The notes under the pieces are model-generated. The model saw only the letters and a program-made list of their open reading frames with translations, had not been told where the DNA came from and did not search any database. 64,000 bases of DNA, from assembly GCF_020906515.1 (NCBI RefSeq), contig NC_085849.1, positions 62,001-126,000 of the forward strand, written 5' to 3'. Origin of the DNA: Vanrija pseudolonga (taxonomy: Eukaryota > Basidiomycota > Tremellomycetes > Trichosporonales > Trichosporonaceae). Below are positions 21,741 to 33,361 of this stretch, in pieces (position 1 is the stretch's first letter; each line of letters opens with the position of its first letter). A program made the position numbers and the translations under genes.

Positions 21741-23616
21741 CTACGCCGTGGCAAGATCATCCATCACCTCCTCCACCTCATCGCACGAAGGCGGCGGCGT
21801 CGCGGAGACAGCACCGTCCGGGTTGGACCCTCCACCAGCCGCCACCTGGGCGCGGAGGGCCTGCACCTCGCCCACAAGACTCGCAAACCCGTCGCGCAGC
21901 TCGCCACACAGGACGACCACGTCCTTGACGTTACGCTTGATGCTGAAGTTGTCCGCTGTACGGGTGTGCGTGAAGTTGTCCTGCCAGACTCGGAGCTCTT
22001 CGCCTCGTGCTTTCATGTGGGTGTTGAGACGCTCCAGCCCGGCGGCGCACTGCGACTGGAGACTATTCTGCACGACCAGCAGCTCGGCCTCGCGCTCGAC
22101 TTTGAGATCCGCGACCATCTGCTCCTGCTCCGCCTTGACCGTCGTCTTGATCCTCGCCTCCAGGGCTTCGAGCTCGGCAGAGCGCTCAGTAGCGAGCCTC
22201 GCTTCCAGATTCTTGAGCTCCTTGTCCCCTCTAGCATAGCACCGCTCCACCACATCCTCGACCGAAGAGTCGATAGCGGTCGCCCACACGCCGCGCTCGT
22301 GCTGCTTCCACGTGTCGATGGCTGTGGCCCAGACGCCGCGCTCGTGGTCCATCCTCGTGTCGATGACCTCCTTGACCCTTGCCTTGATGGCCTCGAGCTC
22401 GGCCGTATGCCCTGCTTTGAATCTCGCTTCCAGCTCCGTGATCTCGGCCGCGCGCGCGGATGAGTGCTTCTCCTCGAGGCGGGCTTCCAGACGGGCCAAC
22501 TCGGACTCGTGCCGGACTCGTTCCTCCGCGAGAGCGTCCTTGAGCATCGTCGCCACACGCGATTCGAGGTCCTCCTTCTTGCGTTCCGTAACCAGCGTGT
22601 CTATTCGGCGAGTGAGGTGCACACTGACGATCGCCTGCGCTCCGACCGTGTCCTTGACCTTGGCATACTCTGTCTGCTGTTGTCTGAGCCGCGCCACCTC
22701 GGACTCAAGCTCCTTGATCCGCTCAGAGACGTCCGCGACCGTCTTGCGGCGCTTGCGATCTCTCTCTTTTGACGGGTTGCCGGTTGACTGTTGTTCGGCT
22801 GGCAGTGGGGCAACTTGGGGAGGCGGAGGGCGGAGGGTGACTCTGATGGGTCGCTTTGACGGGCGGTCGTGACTCGGGTTTGAGGAGGACTCGCCCGCAG
22901 AGTTACTTGTGGCAGCAGTGGTGGTACTCGGTGCGGCCGCAGAGCTGGCTTCGGTCTGGACGCCATTGTTGCTTGGAACGCTGTCCCCGACTGCAGCTCC
23001 GACGCTCTTGCCCGCGCCGACCGTCCCCGGCAGGTGGATGATGAGCAATTGTTTCAACCGATCCGCGTCCACGTCAACTGCACACCAGTCAGCACCTCCC
23101 CGGCCCACTCGCACGCCACACAACCCACCTGCTACCTTGACCTCCTTTTTGGGCACGGCACACACACCGTTCACGACCCGCGATCCGCAGAACAGGCACG
23201 GGGTTGGCACGAGTGTCGTGCCGTCGAGTCTAAAGGCGAGCACGGTCGGCCATTGGGCGTCCTTGGCCTGCAGACACTCAAAGTCGGGGTGGCTGAGGTA
23301 AGGTTGAGCTCGTTGACCCCTGCCTGGGCTTGTCGGATACTCACGTGTACATGAATCCCGAGACCGAGGCGACTCTTGACTCGCGCGGCATGCTTTTGGG
23401 GAGCACGCGCTGCATGCCCTCGACGCGCAAGAGGATGTGCGGCAGGTGTCTTGGGTTGCACGTCTGCCACGGATGAATCTTCATATAGCCCGTTTCGAGT
23501 TCCTTTGTGCGCTGTGGGCTGCTGTACACGGGGTCTTGGGCACGGTAGGTCTCAAACGTTGCCCATTCGGCCTTGAGCTCTGGAGGGGTGAGGGCGAGCC
23601 CAGGGGGTTTGGCCAT
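21741..23616 (-). CDS. Lineage-specific protein, conserved N-terminal domain plus long coiled coil (family A, member 1)
   Basis: Three exons (23345-23616, 23129-23292, 21741-23077) give 590 residues. Residues 1-165 form a domain shared with the genes starting at 28784 and 34048: DPVY, LRVEGMQRVLP, SGFMYTHPDFEC, WPT and TPCLFC occur in the same order in all three. A Ser/Thr/Pro-rich linker with a basic patch (KERDRKRRKTVADV) follows, then about 300 residues of near-continuous coiled coil (heptads such as ELEARFKAGHTAELEAIKAR). The coiled coil contains a local duplication, HERGVWATAIDTWK / HERGVWATAIDSSV. The paired cysteines in PCLFC could bind metal. No function known; likely an oligomeric nuclear or structural protein. 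Confidence 0.75.
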
Positions 23617-24176
23617 TGTGGCGGGCGCGTCGAGATTGTGGGTGAGATGATGTCGTGAATGGTTTGTCGAGTGAAGAGTAATGTCGCGAAGGGAAAGGAG
23701 GTTGAAGAGCCGACATTATTGTTTTGGCTTTGAGTGGCGTCGTCGAGGCGTCGAGGCGCGTGGCGACGCCGAGGCAGGCAGGGAGGAGGAGGACAAAGCG
23801 TCGGCGATCAAAGGCCAACAAATGACTGCAGTTTTGGCAGTGGAAGCCGCGAGCTGTCGTCCTTGTCGACAACCTGCGGGGAGAGTGAGCATGTTCTGAA
23901 CATGTTGCAAGAGCGAGGCAGGTCGGGCCCTTGTCCAAGTTGGTCGGCGCAAACCACACCTCTCCACGCACTGAGCCCTGCCGGCCCAACCAACCCTGTA
24001 ACCACCACACTCTCCACCGCCGCGCTGTGACGCATGTAGACACAATGCATCGTATTAGCAGTGTTCTGCGGGGTATAACGTGTGAGACTCGAGGTATCGC
24101 CGCCGCCATTCGCTGGCTGGTACCGGCTTGTCGGTGACTGTCTCGCGCCTTGCCTTGACTTCTCCCTGCTCTCCAC
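23617..24176. other. Intergenic region upstream of family A member 1
   Basis: No gene recognised. It holds the 5' flank of the coiled-coil gene and the 3' flank of the Vps55 gene, both on the minus strand. Confidence 0.4.
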
Positions 24177-25063
24177 CTAAAAGTCGTCGTCGTTGCCCGA
24201 TCCAAACCAGCCAGAGTAGACCATGATGGTGCCGTACACGAGCAGGCCGCCGCCAATCGACATCCAGCACGCCTGCGACTTGATGAGATCCGAGTGCGCC
24301 AGAACGACGGGGAGGGCAAAGCCGGTGGCCTGGGGTGTCAGCAGGGATCGACAGGATGGTGGGGGCGTGGTACACGCAGTGCCGACAGTCAGGCTGGCTT
24401 GGCAGCCTACGACGACGGCGCCGAAGGCTGCCAGGTGGGACCGAGCAGGTGCTATCACCGTCTCTACCACCACCCTCCGCTCGCACCGCCCCATCTGACC
24501 TCCATGCCCCCTCACAGCACTCACCACCAGCACACCAGTCAAGAAACGCCCAAAGTCGACATACGCAGAGTTGTACTCTGGCGAGATGTCGTCTGCGCGC
24601 GCACACCGCCCGCAGATGGAATTGGGCAGGGGGGCGAGGACGAACGTGATGGCTGGGAGGGAGGGGAGTCAGCATGTCGTTCTCGTTCCAAGCCTAGCAG
24701 GCAGCGTCGGTGAGGGCTTATCGGCCTGCGGGCACTTCGCCGTTCCTCGCCAGCGATGAACGCAAGCCAAGGTGGGGCTGTGCCGCCAGCTCCTCCTACG
24801 CCCACTAGAGATACTCACCAACCAGCAGCGGCAGCCAGTTGGCATACAGCGCACAGCTGAGGATGACGAGGAGAAACCCGAGGGCGAGGACGAACGCGAG
24901 GAAGATGACGGCTGCGAGGTCGCGAGCGGAGCGAGCGAGCGAGAGGGCGAGGGCGAGCGGGACGGTCGAGCAATGCGAGATTTCGCCGAGGAGGAAGGAG
25001 AACGCACGTCAGTAATGTTGTCTACGGCCCACGCCCAGACTCACTCTTCAACCCCGCTGCCAT
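24177..25063 (-). CDS. VPS55: Vps55 / LEPROT endosomal membrane protein
   Basis: Four exons (25045-25063, 24819-24911, 24525-24652, 24177-24329) encode 130 residues, close to the 140 of yeast Vps55. The start MAAGLKTVIFLAFVLALGFL and the loop APLPNSICGRC are hallmark sequences of the family, followed by DYVDFxRFLTG-like SAYVDFGRFLTGVLV and ALPVVLAHS. Four transmembrane helices. Vps55 acts with Vps68 at late endosomes in transport to the vacuole. The first coding exon is only 19 nt and introns 1-3 are long for this window (133, 166 and 195 nt), which suggests intronic regulation or simply a typical housekeeping architecture. Confidence 0.93.
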
Positions 25064-25971
25064 GTTGATGATGTTGATTGAGGAGGAGCAAGAAGATGCG
25101 ATGCGACGACGACAAGACAAGAGACACGCTTGCGACGACGACAGACGGTGAGACCGACGTCACTTGGAGTCGGTCAGATGTCAGGGTCATGGACACGTGG
25201 CAAGTGAGGCTGGCATCAGTCCTCTTGGCCTTGTTCGGCGCCGACAGTGTCTGGCGGGGCATGCATCGTTCTGCAGGCAGCACGTCGCGAGCTACAAGGC
25301 TGCATTGCACCACATAGCTGAGCGAGTGCATGCATAACACACTTGGGCGGGCCCGTGGCTAGGCGTGATACTCGGTCGGGTCCTCACCCCGCCACGCTTA
25401 AGACACGACTCTGACGCCGGGTCGTCGGTCTCGTCCTCTCCTCCTCAACCCCTCCACCACTTGCATAGACCACCTGGCAGGCTCATCAGCCATATACTCA
25501 CTCACTCCGTCTGGAGTTGCCGCAGCGCCACCACTCCTCGCGGCGGTTGTCGCTGTTGTGCTCGAGCCCACGGGCCAACTTGATTAACCACAACCCTCGC
25601 CCGGCGCTTTGGCCCGACGGCGCTCGGCTGCGTCGCCAGTGGTGTCGACAACGTCAATATGCTTTCGGGCCATATCTCTCTGCTGCATTCGTCTTGCTCG
25701 ACGAGTCGGATGACAAGCACAGTGTCGCTTGACTCGGCGTGCAGGCCGCCGACCCAGCATCCCAACTGCCACTCGCCCTCGCCCTGCATTCCGACCCGAA
25801 AATGCTCCCGGCGTGCCGATGACGTGATGGGCCCGACTTAGCGCGCATCGACCAAAGCGACACCTGCGACGACGACGTCGACGACCTCCCCGACGACGAC
25901 GACAACGACCCGCTACATCCATTTTGTTGCTACTTTGCTATACCAACGTCAAACGACGACGATCAACACAC
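25064..25971. other. Intergenic region, no gene recognised
   Basis: About 0.9 kb between Vps55 (start) and SOD1 (stop), both minus strand. It contains the Vps55 promoter, including a GACGTCA element near 25157-25163. No coding frame is convincing. Confidence 0.4.
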
Positions 25972-26888
25972 TTAGGCGGCAATGCCAATGACACCGCAGG
26001 CGGCACGGCCACCGGCGTTGCCAGTCTTGAGCGAGTCGGCGTGGCCGCCGAGGCCGAGGTCGTCGACGCCGGCGTGGACTGGGGTGTGAGCGGGGGACAC
26101 TGCTCGTGCAGGGGTAGCACTTACCAACGACCGAGCGGCCGAGGATCGAGTAGGCGCCGATGAGCGAGATCTGGGCGTCTGCAAGTGGTCAGCGAAGGGG
26201 TCGAGGAAGGCAGAGGAAGGCAGAGTGTAGAGCCTCCCGACTCGCGCCTACGGCGCTCGCCGTGCTCGTCTCGTCGCACTCACCCTGGAGCTTGATGTTG
26301 GCAGTGCCCGAAGCGTCAGTCTTGACGTTGCCGAGGTCACCGACGTGGCGGTCGGCGGCGGTGGGGCCACCGTGGTTCTTGCCGTGGGGGTTGAAGTGGC
26401 CGCCGGCGGAAGTGCAGCCGTTCGAGTTGTCTCCAAACTCGTGGATGTGGAAGCCGCGGTCGGCGTTGGCGTCGAGGCCCTCAATCTGGGGGGTGGGTGT
26501 GAGCGAAATGAAACTCGCTTCGCGGCGGCACGCGTGACCGCCTGGTTTGTTGCGGCGACATGCCGCCGCGGCCTTCCTTCACCCGGCCCAACGCCGAGCC
26601 CGCAACAACTCACCTTGCCCTCGACCGTGACGGGTCCGCCCTCGGCAGCCTGGGTGAAGGTGATGACGCCGGTGACCTTGGAGTCGCCCTTGAGAACAGC
26701 AACGGCCTGTGTAGTGGTGGATGTCGTCGGTGGGAGGCATTTACGTGCAGGTGCGGCAATATGTGGTAGGGTGCAGGGGACGAAGGGGGGAAGGTGTCGT
26801 CAGCGGCCGTTCTTCCTTCCACCGGGCTTGGACTGTTCTCTCGCCCCTGGCCCCTTATCTCTCCTCTGCTGTCACTCACCTTGACCAT
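25972..26888 (-). CDS. SOD1: Cu/Zn superoxide dismutase
   Basis: Five exons (26880-26888, 26614-26706, 26284-26485, 26125-26178, 25972-26078) give 154 residues, the normal length. It dismutates superoxide in cytosol and mitochondrial intermembrane space. Copper and zinc ligands are visible: [30 protein letters not shown] and [11 protein letters not shown]; the structural disulphide cysteines are in NSNGC and RAACGVIG, and the electrostatic-loop Arg is in [10 protein letters not shown]. The coding part of exon 1 is just three codons (MVK) and is followed by a 173-nt intron. All splice phases agree. Confidence 0.97.
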
Positions 26889-27699
26889 TTTGATTGTTGT
26901 GTAGTTGTTGGTGGGGGTTGAGGTAGTTGAAGTTGTGGAGGGAGTTGTAGTTGTTGCAACGGTGATGAGAGTGATGTGAACAACCTTGGGGGAAGAGTGC
27001 CTGCGGCATTTTAATAGGCGGATGCCCGCGGCGACGACTCATAGCGTCATTCCATGGCAACTTACCTAACCATCCTCACCATTGGGCTATCGGCCGATGC
27101 GGCACGAGGCAGCCAGGCAACAACAACAACTGCTACAACGACAATGCATGTATACAACTGGGGCAGTAAGACGAGGTGCATGCTCCCCTCTGACCTGCTG
27201 TGATGCTTGGGAACACACCGCACCTCGCCTAAGAGCTTTTCCGTTGCGGGTTGTCGGGCCTATCGACGCCGGAGTTGCCGTCGACCAGCGGCGAGGCCGA
27301 GCAGATAAGGCAGCTGCCCTCCCCGCCAAGTGCTACAGAGCAAGTCGCCTGCCTCTACGCCATAGGTGCCATATGTACAACGTAGCATCTCGCCCTTCTC
27401 GGCCTCGCTGGGCCCCTATAGCTCTCCTTCTCCCGCCGAGTTCCGAGCACCACCCTCGGCCCGTGCGCCGCTGACACGCTTCGACGCCGTGCTCGCGTTC
27501 ACGTGCTTGCTGCTGGCGGCCCCGGGAGCAGCCTTATCCGCTGTCTTCACTTCGGTGCGACCCTCGCTGCCTTGTTTGGCCCCAGAAGCATCCGGGGCAA
27601 CCGCCTTCGCCGCAACAGGACCACCACTGCCCTGCTTCGTCGTGGAAGGACCCGGGGCGGCCGCCTGCGCCTGGGAGTTGCCTGGCCTCGCTCCCGTCG
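26889..27699. other. Intergenic region upstream of SOD1
   Basis: The SOD1 promoter lies here (5' flank rich in short GTT/GTA repeats at 26895-26965). A possible short minus-strand frame at 27416-27763 is listed separately. Otherwise nothing recognised. Confidence 0.4.
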
Positions 27700-27763
27700 T
27701 CACTTGTTGTCGGCCCCATTGCTCAGCGCTGCCTGCATCACATTGTTGAAATAGTTGAACCAT
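27416..27763 (-). CDS. Possible small disordered protein overlapping the end of family A member 2
   Basis: An ATG-started frame of 115 codons overlaps the last 64 nt of the neighbouring coiled-coil gene in another frame. The product is disordered, Ala/Gly/Ser/Lys-rich, with KQGSGGP and KQGSEGR echoing each other. No splice joins it in frame to the upstream gene. It may be chance in GC-rich DNA; kept only as a weak possibility. Confidence 0.15.
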   Translation of the reverse strand: MVQLFQQCDAGSAEQWGRQQVTTGARPGNSQAQAAAPGPSTTKQGSGGPVAAKAVAPDASGAKQGSEGRTEVKTADKAAPGAASSKHVNASTASKRVSGARAEGGARNSAGEGEL

Positions 27764-28784
27764 TGCTGCTGCTGGAGCATCAGCTGCTCGATCTTTTCCT
27801 TGAGCGAGGAAAGAGCAGCGTCCGTATTGGCCTTGGATGCGACCAGCCGCTCCTCGAGGCCACGGACCTGGGCCGTGAGTCTCTCAAAGTTGTCGCGCTG
27901 CTCTTGCGCGGCTGACGGTCGACCCGATGACCTGGTGCGTGGCCGTTTGTTGGGTCGGTCGGCCTCTGGGGTGGCGACGACCGGTGCGGTCGAAGGACCG
28001 GCGGCTGCTGACGGGGTGGGGGGGTTGGACAGCGGCAGCGGGGACGCGGGGAGCGGAGGCGGCGTGCCGAAGAGGCTGTATAGTGCGTCGCTCAACGGTG
28101 GCAACTTGAGTCCTCCGCCCGCTGGCCCAGATGTTCGGGACGAGCTTAGGGCCCCTGTGGCGAACGCTGGAGAGTTGGGGCGACTTGATATGTATCTTGG
28201 AGATGACGCAGTGGAACCACTCGCCCAAACGTCATCCGCTTCGCCGCGCACGGGGAACGGGCGGCCACACGGAATGACTTGGAGCCGCCCCAGTTGTTCG
28301 TCGTCGACGGCCTCGGCGTCTGGCTTCAGCATGATCATAGGGCTGCTCACCTCGTACCTCTAAGCGTCACTTTTTTGGTCGGGAGGAGACAGTTCGCCCC
28401 TCCCTTGAGCATCTCGCACCAGTAGCACGAGGAGAGGAACCACCCCGCCGGCTGTTCACGGACCCACATAATGATCGTGGGCCAGTTGTTGGCTATAGCG
28501 TGGACACATTCTGCCCCAGGAAGCCTGCGTGTGAGACAAGCATGTCGAGGGGATGCTCACCAGTACAGGAAGCCTGGGATCGTCATGGCTTGGCCGTCTG
28601 TTCGACGATGCCGCGGCAACTTTGGTAGCATGCGCCGCATGCCCTCGACGCGGAGCACGTGCCCGGGCAAGCTCCACTCATGGGCCTTGCCCCACTCGGC
28701 AACGCAAACGCCTTCGCCGAGCACGGCCTGGGCGTTGGTCAGGTTGCTGTATACTGGGTCGAGGTGGCGATAGGGCCAGGCCAT
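27700..28784 (-). CDS. Lineage-specific protein, conserved N-terminal domain plus short coiled coil (family A, member 2)
   Basis: Three exons (28561-28784, 28358-28524, 27700-28319) give 336 residues. The N-terminal domain matches the genes at 23616 and 34048: YRHLDPVYSNL, HVLRVEGMRRMLPK, IPGFLYW, NNWPT and SSCYWC, then KKVTLR and IPCGRPFP. In place of the HxDxEC motif it has LPGAEC. The middle is Ser/Pro-rich and ends in a basic stretch (RPNKRPRTRSSGR), a likely nuclear signal. The C-terminal 70 residues form a coiled coil (ERLTAQVRGLEERLVASK ...) ending in a Gln-rich piece. Both introns (36 and 38 nt) are at positions conserved in the paralogs. Function unknown. Confidence 0.75.
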
Positions 28785-28795
28785 GGCGTGTGGTG

Positions 28796-28820
28796 AAGTG
28801 AAGTCAAGTCAAGTCAAGTG
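28796..28820. repeat. AAGTC pentanucleotide repeat in 5' flank
   Basis: Three perfect AAGTC units plus a degenerate flanking unit on either side, immediately upstream of the start of family A member 2. Confidence 0.6.
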
Positions 28821-29043
28821 GCGAGGATGACGAATGTGGAGATGTGGAATGGCATTCGAGGGTCTTGTAGTCAACAAAGACATGGGCTTAGGCCTTCGCA
28901 CAGCCCGTCGAGAACGAGCGGGGTGCCCCGGCGAATCAGCAACCAAGATCGCATCAGAAGAGTCAGTAGCTTCGTCGGCTTGGACCCCATCCGACGATAC
29001 GCCGACAACCCTCCACTCGTAGCCACATACATGCACCTGCACA

Positions 29044-29675
29044 TCACACCAGAAGCCGCTCTTCCTCGACCTCGATCTCCTCCTCGGGCCCCATGGCGCC
29101 GACGCGCTGGAGCACGCGCTCGACGACAATAGGCAGGATACGCTCGCGCTCGCGCCGCTCACGCTCCTGCCGGCGCTTGCTCTCTGCACGCAGGCGCGCA
29201 AGCTGCGCCTCAAGCTGCACGATACGCTCTGACGACTCGGCGAGAGAACGCGAGTGGGAGAGGTGGGTTCGGAGGAGGGAGAGAGCGAGGAAAATTGTCG
29301 TGGAGAGGACGAAGATGGGGATCATGGCTGGAGCGAGCGCGTCAGCGCGAGCTCGGCGGGGGCGACCGACAGGCATTGCCATGTCCAGTTCCGACGCAAC
29401 TCACCTGGGAAGATTTCGCGGTACCACACGCCATAAGCGCTCGGCCTCTGCCCACCGCTGCCTCCAGCGCTACCGCCCCCTCCGCCATAGTTACGCGGCA
29501 CGAGCGGCGACTGGGGCGGCGGGTTGGTCGCGCGCGCCGCCGGCGAGGTGTGGAGTTGTCTCGAGGGGAGACGGCGGGGCAGGAGCTGCTGCGGTCTTGC
29601 GAGCGGCGTTACGGAGCGCAGTGTCAGCCCGCGGAGCGAGGTGAGCGCTGCCAAGGAGGAGAAGGAGCGGGACAT
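29044..29675 (-). CDS. Mitochondrial single-pass coiled-coil protein, unknown
   Basis: Two exons (29405-29675, 29044-29327; 77-nt intron) encode 184 residues. The N-terminus (MSRSFSSLAALTSLRGLTLR, continuing with many Arg, Ser and Pro and no acid) is a strong mitochondrial presequence. A Gly-rich linker follows, then a transmembrane helix (AMIPIFVLSTTIFLALSLL) and a charged coiled coil (from SSERIVQLEAQLARLRAES to an Arg/Glu-rich run). The C-terminus is acidic. This is the layout of small inner-membrane assembly or contact-site proteins, but no family was identified. It is divergent from the Mgr2 homologue at 30256, itself mitochondrial, with 580 bp between. Confidence 0.75.
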
Positions 29676-30255
29676 GATAAGAAGCAGTGGTGTCGTGCGA
29701 GTCGTCAGGTCTGGCGATGTTTTGAGGGTATTGGCGTGTGCGCCGTGTGCGCGTTCTGGTGCTCGTGCTTGCCGTCGTCGCCGTCGTCGCCGTGTCGTCG
29801 TCGTCCGAGCCGAGTTAAGAGGCAGTGGTGATGAGTGCACTGCTCGATGCTCGTCTTCGGCGCACAAACGTCACTGACCGACGGAGCGAGCAGCGAGCGA
29901 CGGAAGCAAATTCCGTCGGGCGGCCGGCCGGCAGTGGCACCCGGGGTGAGCCGAGACAGTGCCACAAGGCGAGGGAGGATGCGACAACGGCTACAGCGCT
30001 GCGGCGAGCACTATATGCATGCAGGCTGTGCGCTCGGAGCAGGACATCTTCTGCCCCCCCCCCCGCGCGACGTATGCCGAGCCGCCGCGCGCCGCTTCTC
30101 CGCGCAGCCACGGCAAGCGGACACGGACACGGACACGCAGCCAAACTCCGCATCACGTGACTCTTCACCCCGGTTCAAAACGCCCCTCCTCCTCGTCACT
30201 TTGTTGCCGACTTTGCCATCGACATCTCTTCTCCAACGATAACAGCAGCAGCACC
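29676..30255. promoter_or_regulatory. Shared 5' region of two mitochondrial-protein genes
   Basis: A divergent intergenic region with an 11-nt C run at 30054-30064 and direct GGACAC repeats near 30119-30135. No TATA box stands out. Co-expression of the two flanking genes is plausible. Confidence 0.3.
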
Positions 30256-30953
30256 ATGCCCCCTCCTCCTTCGACGACGCAGGGCGCTTCCAACTGGGAC
30301 AAGAGTGGGTGGTTTGCTGGGTAGCGACGAGCTGACGAAGCAGTGAAGATGGGCGCGTTGATGGGCACGGGCGTCGGCCTGACTATCGGCTTCATCTTTG
30401 GGTCGTTCTCTATCCTCCGGTGGGTGGCGCCGAGCTCCCGCCGCAGGCGGGGGCGAGGGCGTTGGAAGGGATGTGGTGCTGACCGACACGCGCAGTGGTG
30501 GCCCTGGACCCCGCGGTGCCGTCGCTACCCTTGGCCAGTACATGGCTTCCTCGGCGGCCACGTTCGGCTTCTTCATGTCGATCGGTTCGGTGAGTGCGGC
30601 GGCGGTGGGCGGCGGCGCGGGCAGGGTGGGCTGGTTTGGTCATGAGCATGAGTGGGTGTGGGTGGCACGAGGGACGAAGACAGGCGTGTCATCCGCCTGC
30701 GCAGCCGGCACGGCACGGCCTTCCTTCCTCGGCCTCAAGCTCCACGCCCTCTCCGCCGCCTGGCAAGCTTCCCCCTTCCGCCCACCGGCCCAGAGGCTCT
30801 TGACTCGCGCGCTAACGCGCGCTCGTTTTCCAGGTCATCCGCACGCAAGAAAAGTACGCCCTCCCCGCGTCGACCTCGCCCCAGGTCCTCATTCACGCCC
30901 AGCGCGCGCGCTGGGCCGCCGCGTCGGAGCGCGTGCGCGGACAGCAGCTGTAG
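30256..30953 (+). CDS. MGR2: Mgr2 / Romo1 family TIM23 complex subunit
   Basis: Four exons (30256-30304, 30344-30419, 30496-30589, 30834-30953) give 112 residues. The Romo1/Mgr2 core is clear: WDKMKMGALMGTGVGLTIG, then SFSILRGGPGPRG, then ATFGFFMSIG, forming two Gly-rich transmembrane helices. Mgr2 couples the TIM23 translocase to its motor and guards lateral release of inner-membrane proteins. The C-terminal extension after the second helix (VIRTQEKYALP ... RGQQL) is longer than in animal Romo1, as in fungi. The third intron is unusually long for the window (244 nt). Confidence 0.9.
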
Positions 30954-31615
30954 TGGATGCATCGGGTGCAGCATGGCCCATGGGGCGCGGGGGGTGCAGT
31001 TGGCAGCGTTGTGGGGTGGTGAGATTGACGTGCTGACGAGGGCTCCGACTTCTGGGTTGAACGCTGGAGGCAGGGCACTGAGCGCTGGCTGGAGAAGGGT
31101 CATGTCGCTCAACCTCCCAGTGGATGGATCACATCTATCATCGCACTACCGTCACGCTGCTCGACCTGGGGTCGTTGAGAGGAAAGATTCAAGGCCGCAG
31201 AAGAGTGTGGTACTGCCACAACGGCGACCACGCTAGCTTGGGATCGTCGCTGGACGAGGCGATGGGCGCTGGTCAAGCCGCCCACACTGCATGCATTGAG
31301 ACGGCAGCGCTGATTAAGCCTGCCACTCGTCCCGTGCACCACGCTTGCCCGCACAACATGTCCCGCTCGCCATCTCTATGCATGTCGTCGCTGTCGCCGC
31401 CGTCGCCGTCGTTGTTGTTCCATCCTGCCCAGGGGTGGTCCCGTGTTCGCTGTCCGTGCCTTAAAATCGCCGCCCCTGGGCCCTTGTCTCGTCCCGTCAC
31501 GATCGCGTGTTTGACATCTTGTTCCATCTCTTCATCTCGCTGTCTTTGCACCTCTCTCTCTCTCTCTGGCACTATCTTTATCGACCTCAGCAACACCCCC
31601 AGCCGCAAGCTCACC
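30954..31615. other. Intergenic region before Erf4 homologue
   Basis: No gene seen. The 5' flank of the Erf4 gene contains a pyrimidine-rich run with (CT)n at about 31550-31566. An in-frame upstream extension from 31124 exists but is not needed for the protein and reads like untranslated sequence. Confidence 0.4.
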
Positions 31616-32828
31616 ATGGCCTCCCCGCCCGCAAACCACCCATTCCTGCGACCAGCCATAACGGCCACCACCGCCCCTCCGGGGTCCTTCAACCCGCCCG
31701 ACAACACGGCCTTCTACCAGCCCATGGGGACGAGCATCCCATCTAGCGCGCGCACGAGTCTGCGCCCAGCGTCGCAGGTGTCCGCCGCGCCGAGCGCGAC
31801 ACCAAGCGCGCCGGCTGCGCTGTCGTCCCCTGCACCGCCGGTACCGGCGATCCCGCGCTCCCCGCGCCCCGAGACGGCGCGCACTAGCTCCACGCCCGTC
31901 GTGCCAGCCGCCGCGAGCGTGCCCGCGCCCGCTGCTGCCCCGGCGACGACAACGACGGCGAATGGGCTCGCTGCGCCCGAGCCGCCGAGGAAGCTGTCGC
32001 GATGGGAGGAGAAGGTGCAGGGCGACCTTGCTGGCTGGCGCGGTGGTGTCGGGTGAGTTGGCCTCAGGCGACCCACAACTGACACCTCAGCGAACCCCGC
32101 TCGTCGGTTCCCCATGCTGCCGCGTCGTCCAACACGTACTACGGCCAGCCGCCCACCGGCACGATCGGCCGCGACCTCCCAAAGGAAATTGTGCGCGTCG
32201 AGAGGGACTATTCGCTGGGGGATATCTGCCAGTGCGTATGGCCAGGTCGTCGACTTCCCGCCCGCTCGCTGACGCTCGCGTGCTTGCAGACTCTCGACCA
32301 ACTTCCCCCTCGAGCTCGACGCCCGCATCACCCCAACAGACTTTGCCAAGTTTATCGAGGCCGTCAACGAGCCGCTGCGCGACGCGTACTCGGTCTCTGG
32401 GGCCGTCGTGGACAATGTCATTGCCGTGCTGTCGTGGTGGACGAGTCTGTGGTGGCGGACGAGCCACTTTGAGAAGGTAGGTAGGCCGAACGCGAGCGCG
32501 GAGCGCGAGCGTGAGGGCGTCGGCGGAGTAGACCTGTGCCATGCGGTTGTCGCGGTACAACCCCGTCCACCCGCTCCCAACGCTCATAGAGACTGGCGTA
32601 CTCACACCCACCCCCAGGAACTGCAACGCGCCGAGGCCGTCATCCGCGAGGCCAACGAGACGACGTTCAACCCCGTCGGCCTGAACGTGCTCTCGCCGCG
32701 CGAGGTCGCGCTGCAATATGTGAGTGCGATGTGGGGTTTCGGCTCTTGACCATTGCTGACTTGTACCTCAGCTCGAGATCGAGTAAGCGAGTATTGTGCT
32801 GCTGCCGCTGACCCCCAGGTACTACTGA
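31616..32828 (+). CDS. ERF4: Erf4 / Golgin-A7 family palmitoyltransferase subunit
   Basis: Six exons (31616-32052, 32091-32231, 32290-32476, 32618-32719, 32772-32782, 32819-32828) give 295 residues. The first ~150 residues are Pro/Ala/Ser-rich and disordered; the C-terminal ~110 carry the Erf4 domain: VERDYSLGDICQLSTNFP, LELDARITPTDFAKFIEAVN and a membrane-associated segment (VVDNVIAVLSWWTSLWW). Erf4 partners the DHHC enzyme Erf2 to palmitoylate Ras at the ER. The last two coding exons are just 11 and 10 nt (ending LEIEYY); both are bounded by good splice sites and the frame closes exactly, so they are probably real. Confidence 0.88.
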
Positions 32829-33361
32829 TTCCCCTCTGCGCTGCGCGCTGTCTAGACCCCGTTATAATGTACCATGTTGTGATGCACCGTGTGGTATTGG
32901 CCGGTGCGGCGCGTTGTTGGGACTGAAGTGACGGCTTCTCGTCATCCAGATTAGTGCATACACCCTGCTAGCACAAGTATGTCCGTCAAGCATCCATCCA
33001 CCATGCGATCTACACTGTCTATGCATGCATAAGACGTGCAGTTGGTGCAGAATGAGCAACTCCCAAGTCTCCACCCAGCGGAGTGCCACAAGCCGCAATC
33101 ACCCGAAACGCCGCCCACCCAGCGTCAGTCCTCAGCCTGCGTCCTCGGCGTCGATCTCGACGTTGACCTCCGACACCGTCGCCGACGATAACAACAACAA
33201 CAACGGCGTCGAACACAGCGACGACGACGACCTCACGACCCTAGACCCCGCGCAGACCACAACAACGTCGGTATCACGTCTCGCCTGCCCCGCAACCCCC
33301 GACACCGACTCTCTACCCCTCCCCCTCCTCCACCCGACCACCACCACTGACACCCACCCAG
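32829..33361. other. Intergenic region, nothing recognised
   Basis: 3' flank of the Erf4 homologue and 5' flank of the complex I subunit gene. The latter is very CA/CCA-rich (33230-33360), and contains a run of AAC/GAC triplets near 33188-33232. Confidence 0.4.

Noticed and set aside
27416-27763. Joining the 115-codon disordered frame to family A member 2 as its C-terminal tail
   Set aside because: Every nearby donor/acceptor pair leaves the wrong phase, so no single splice links the two frames.
31124-31615. 164-codon in-frame extension of the Erf4 homologue
   Set aside because: It reads like untranslated sequence with (CT)n; the ATG at 31616 starts a typical disordered N-terminus.
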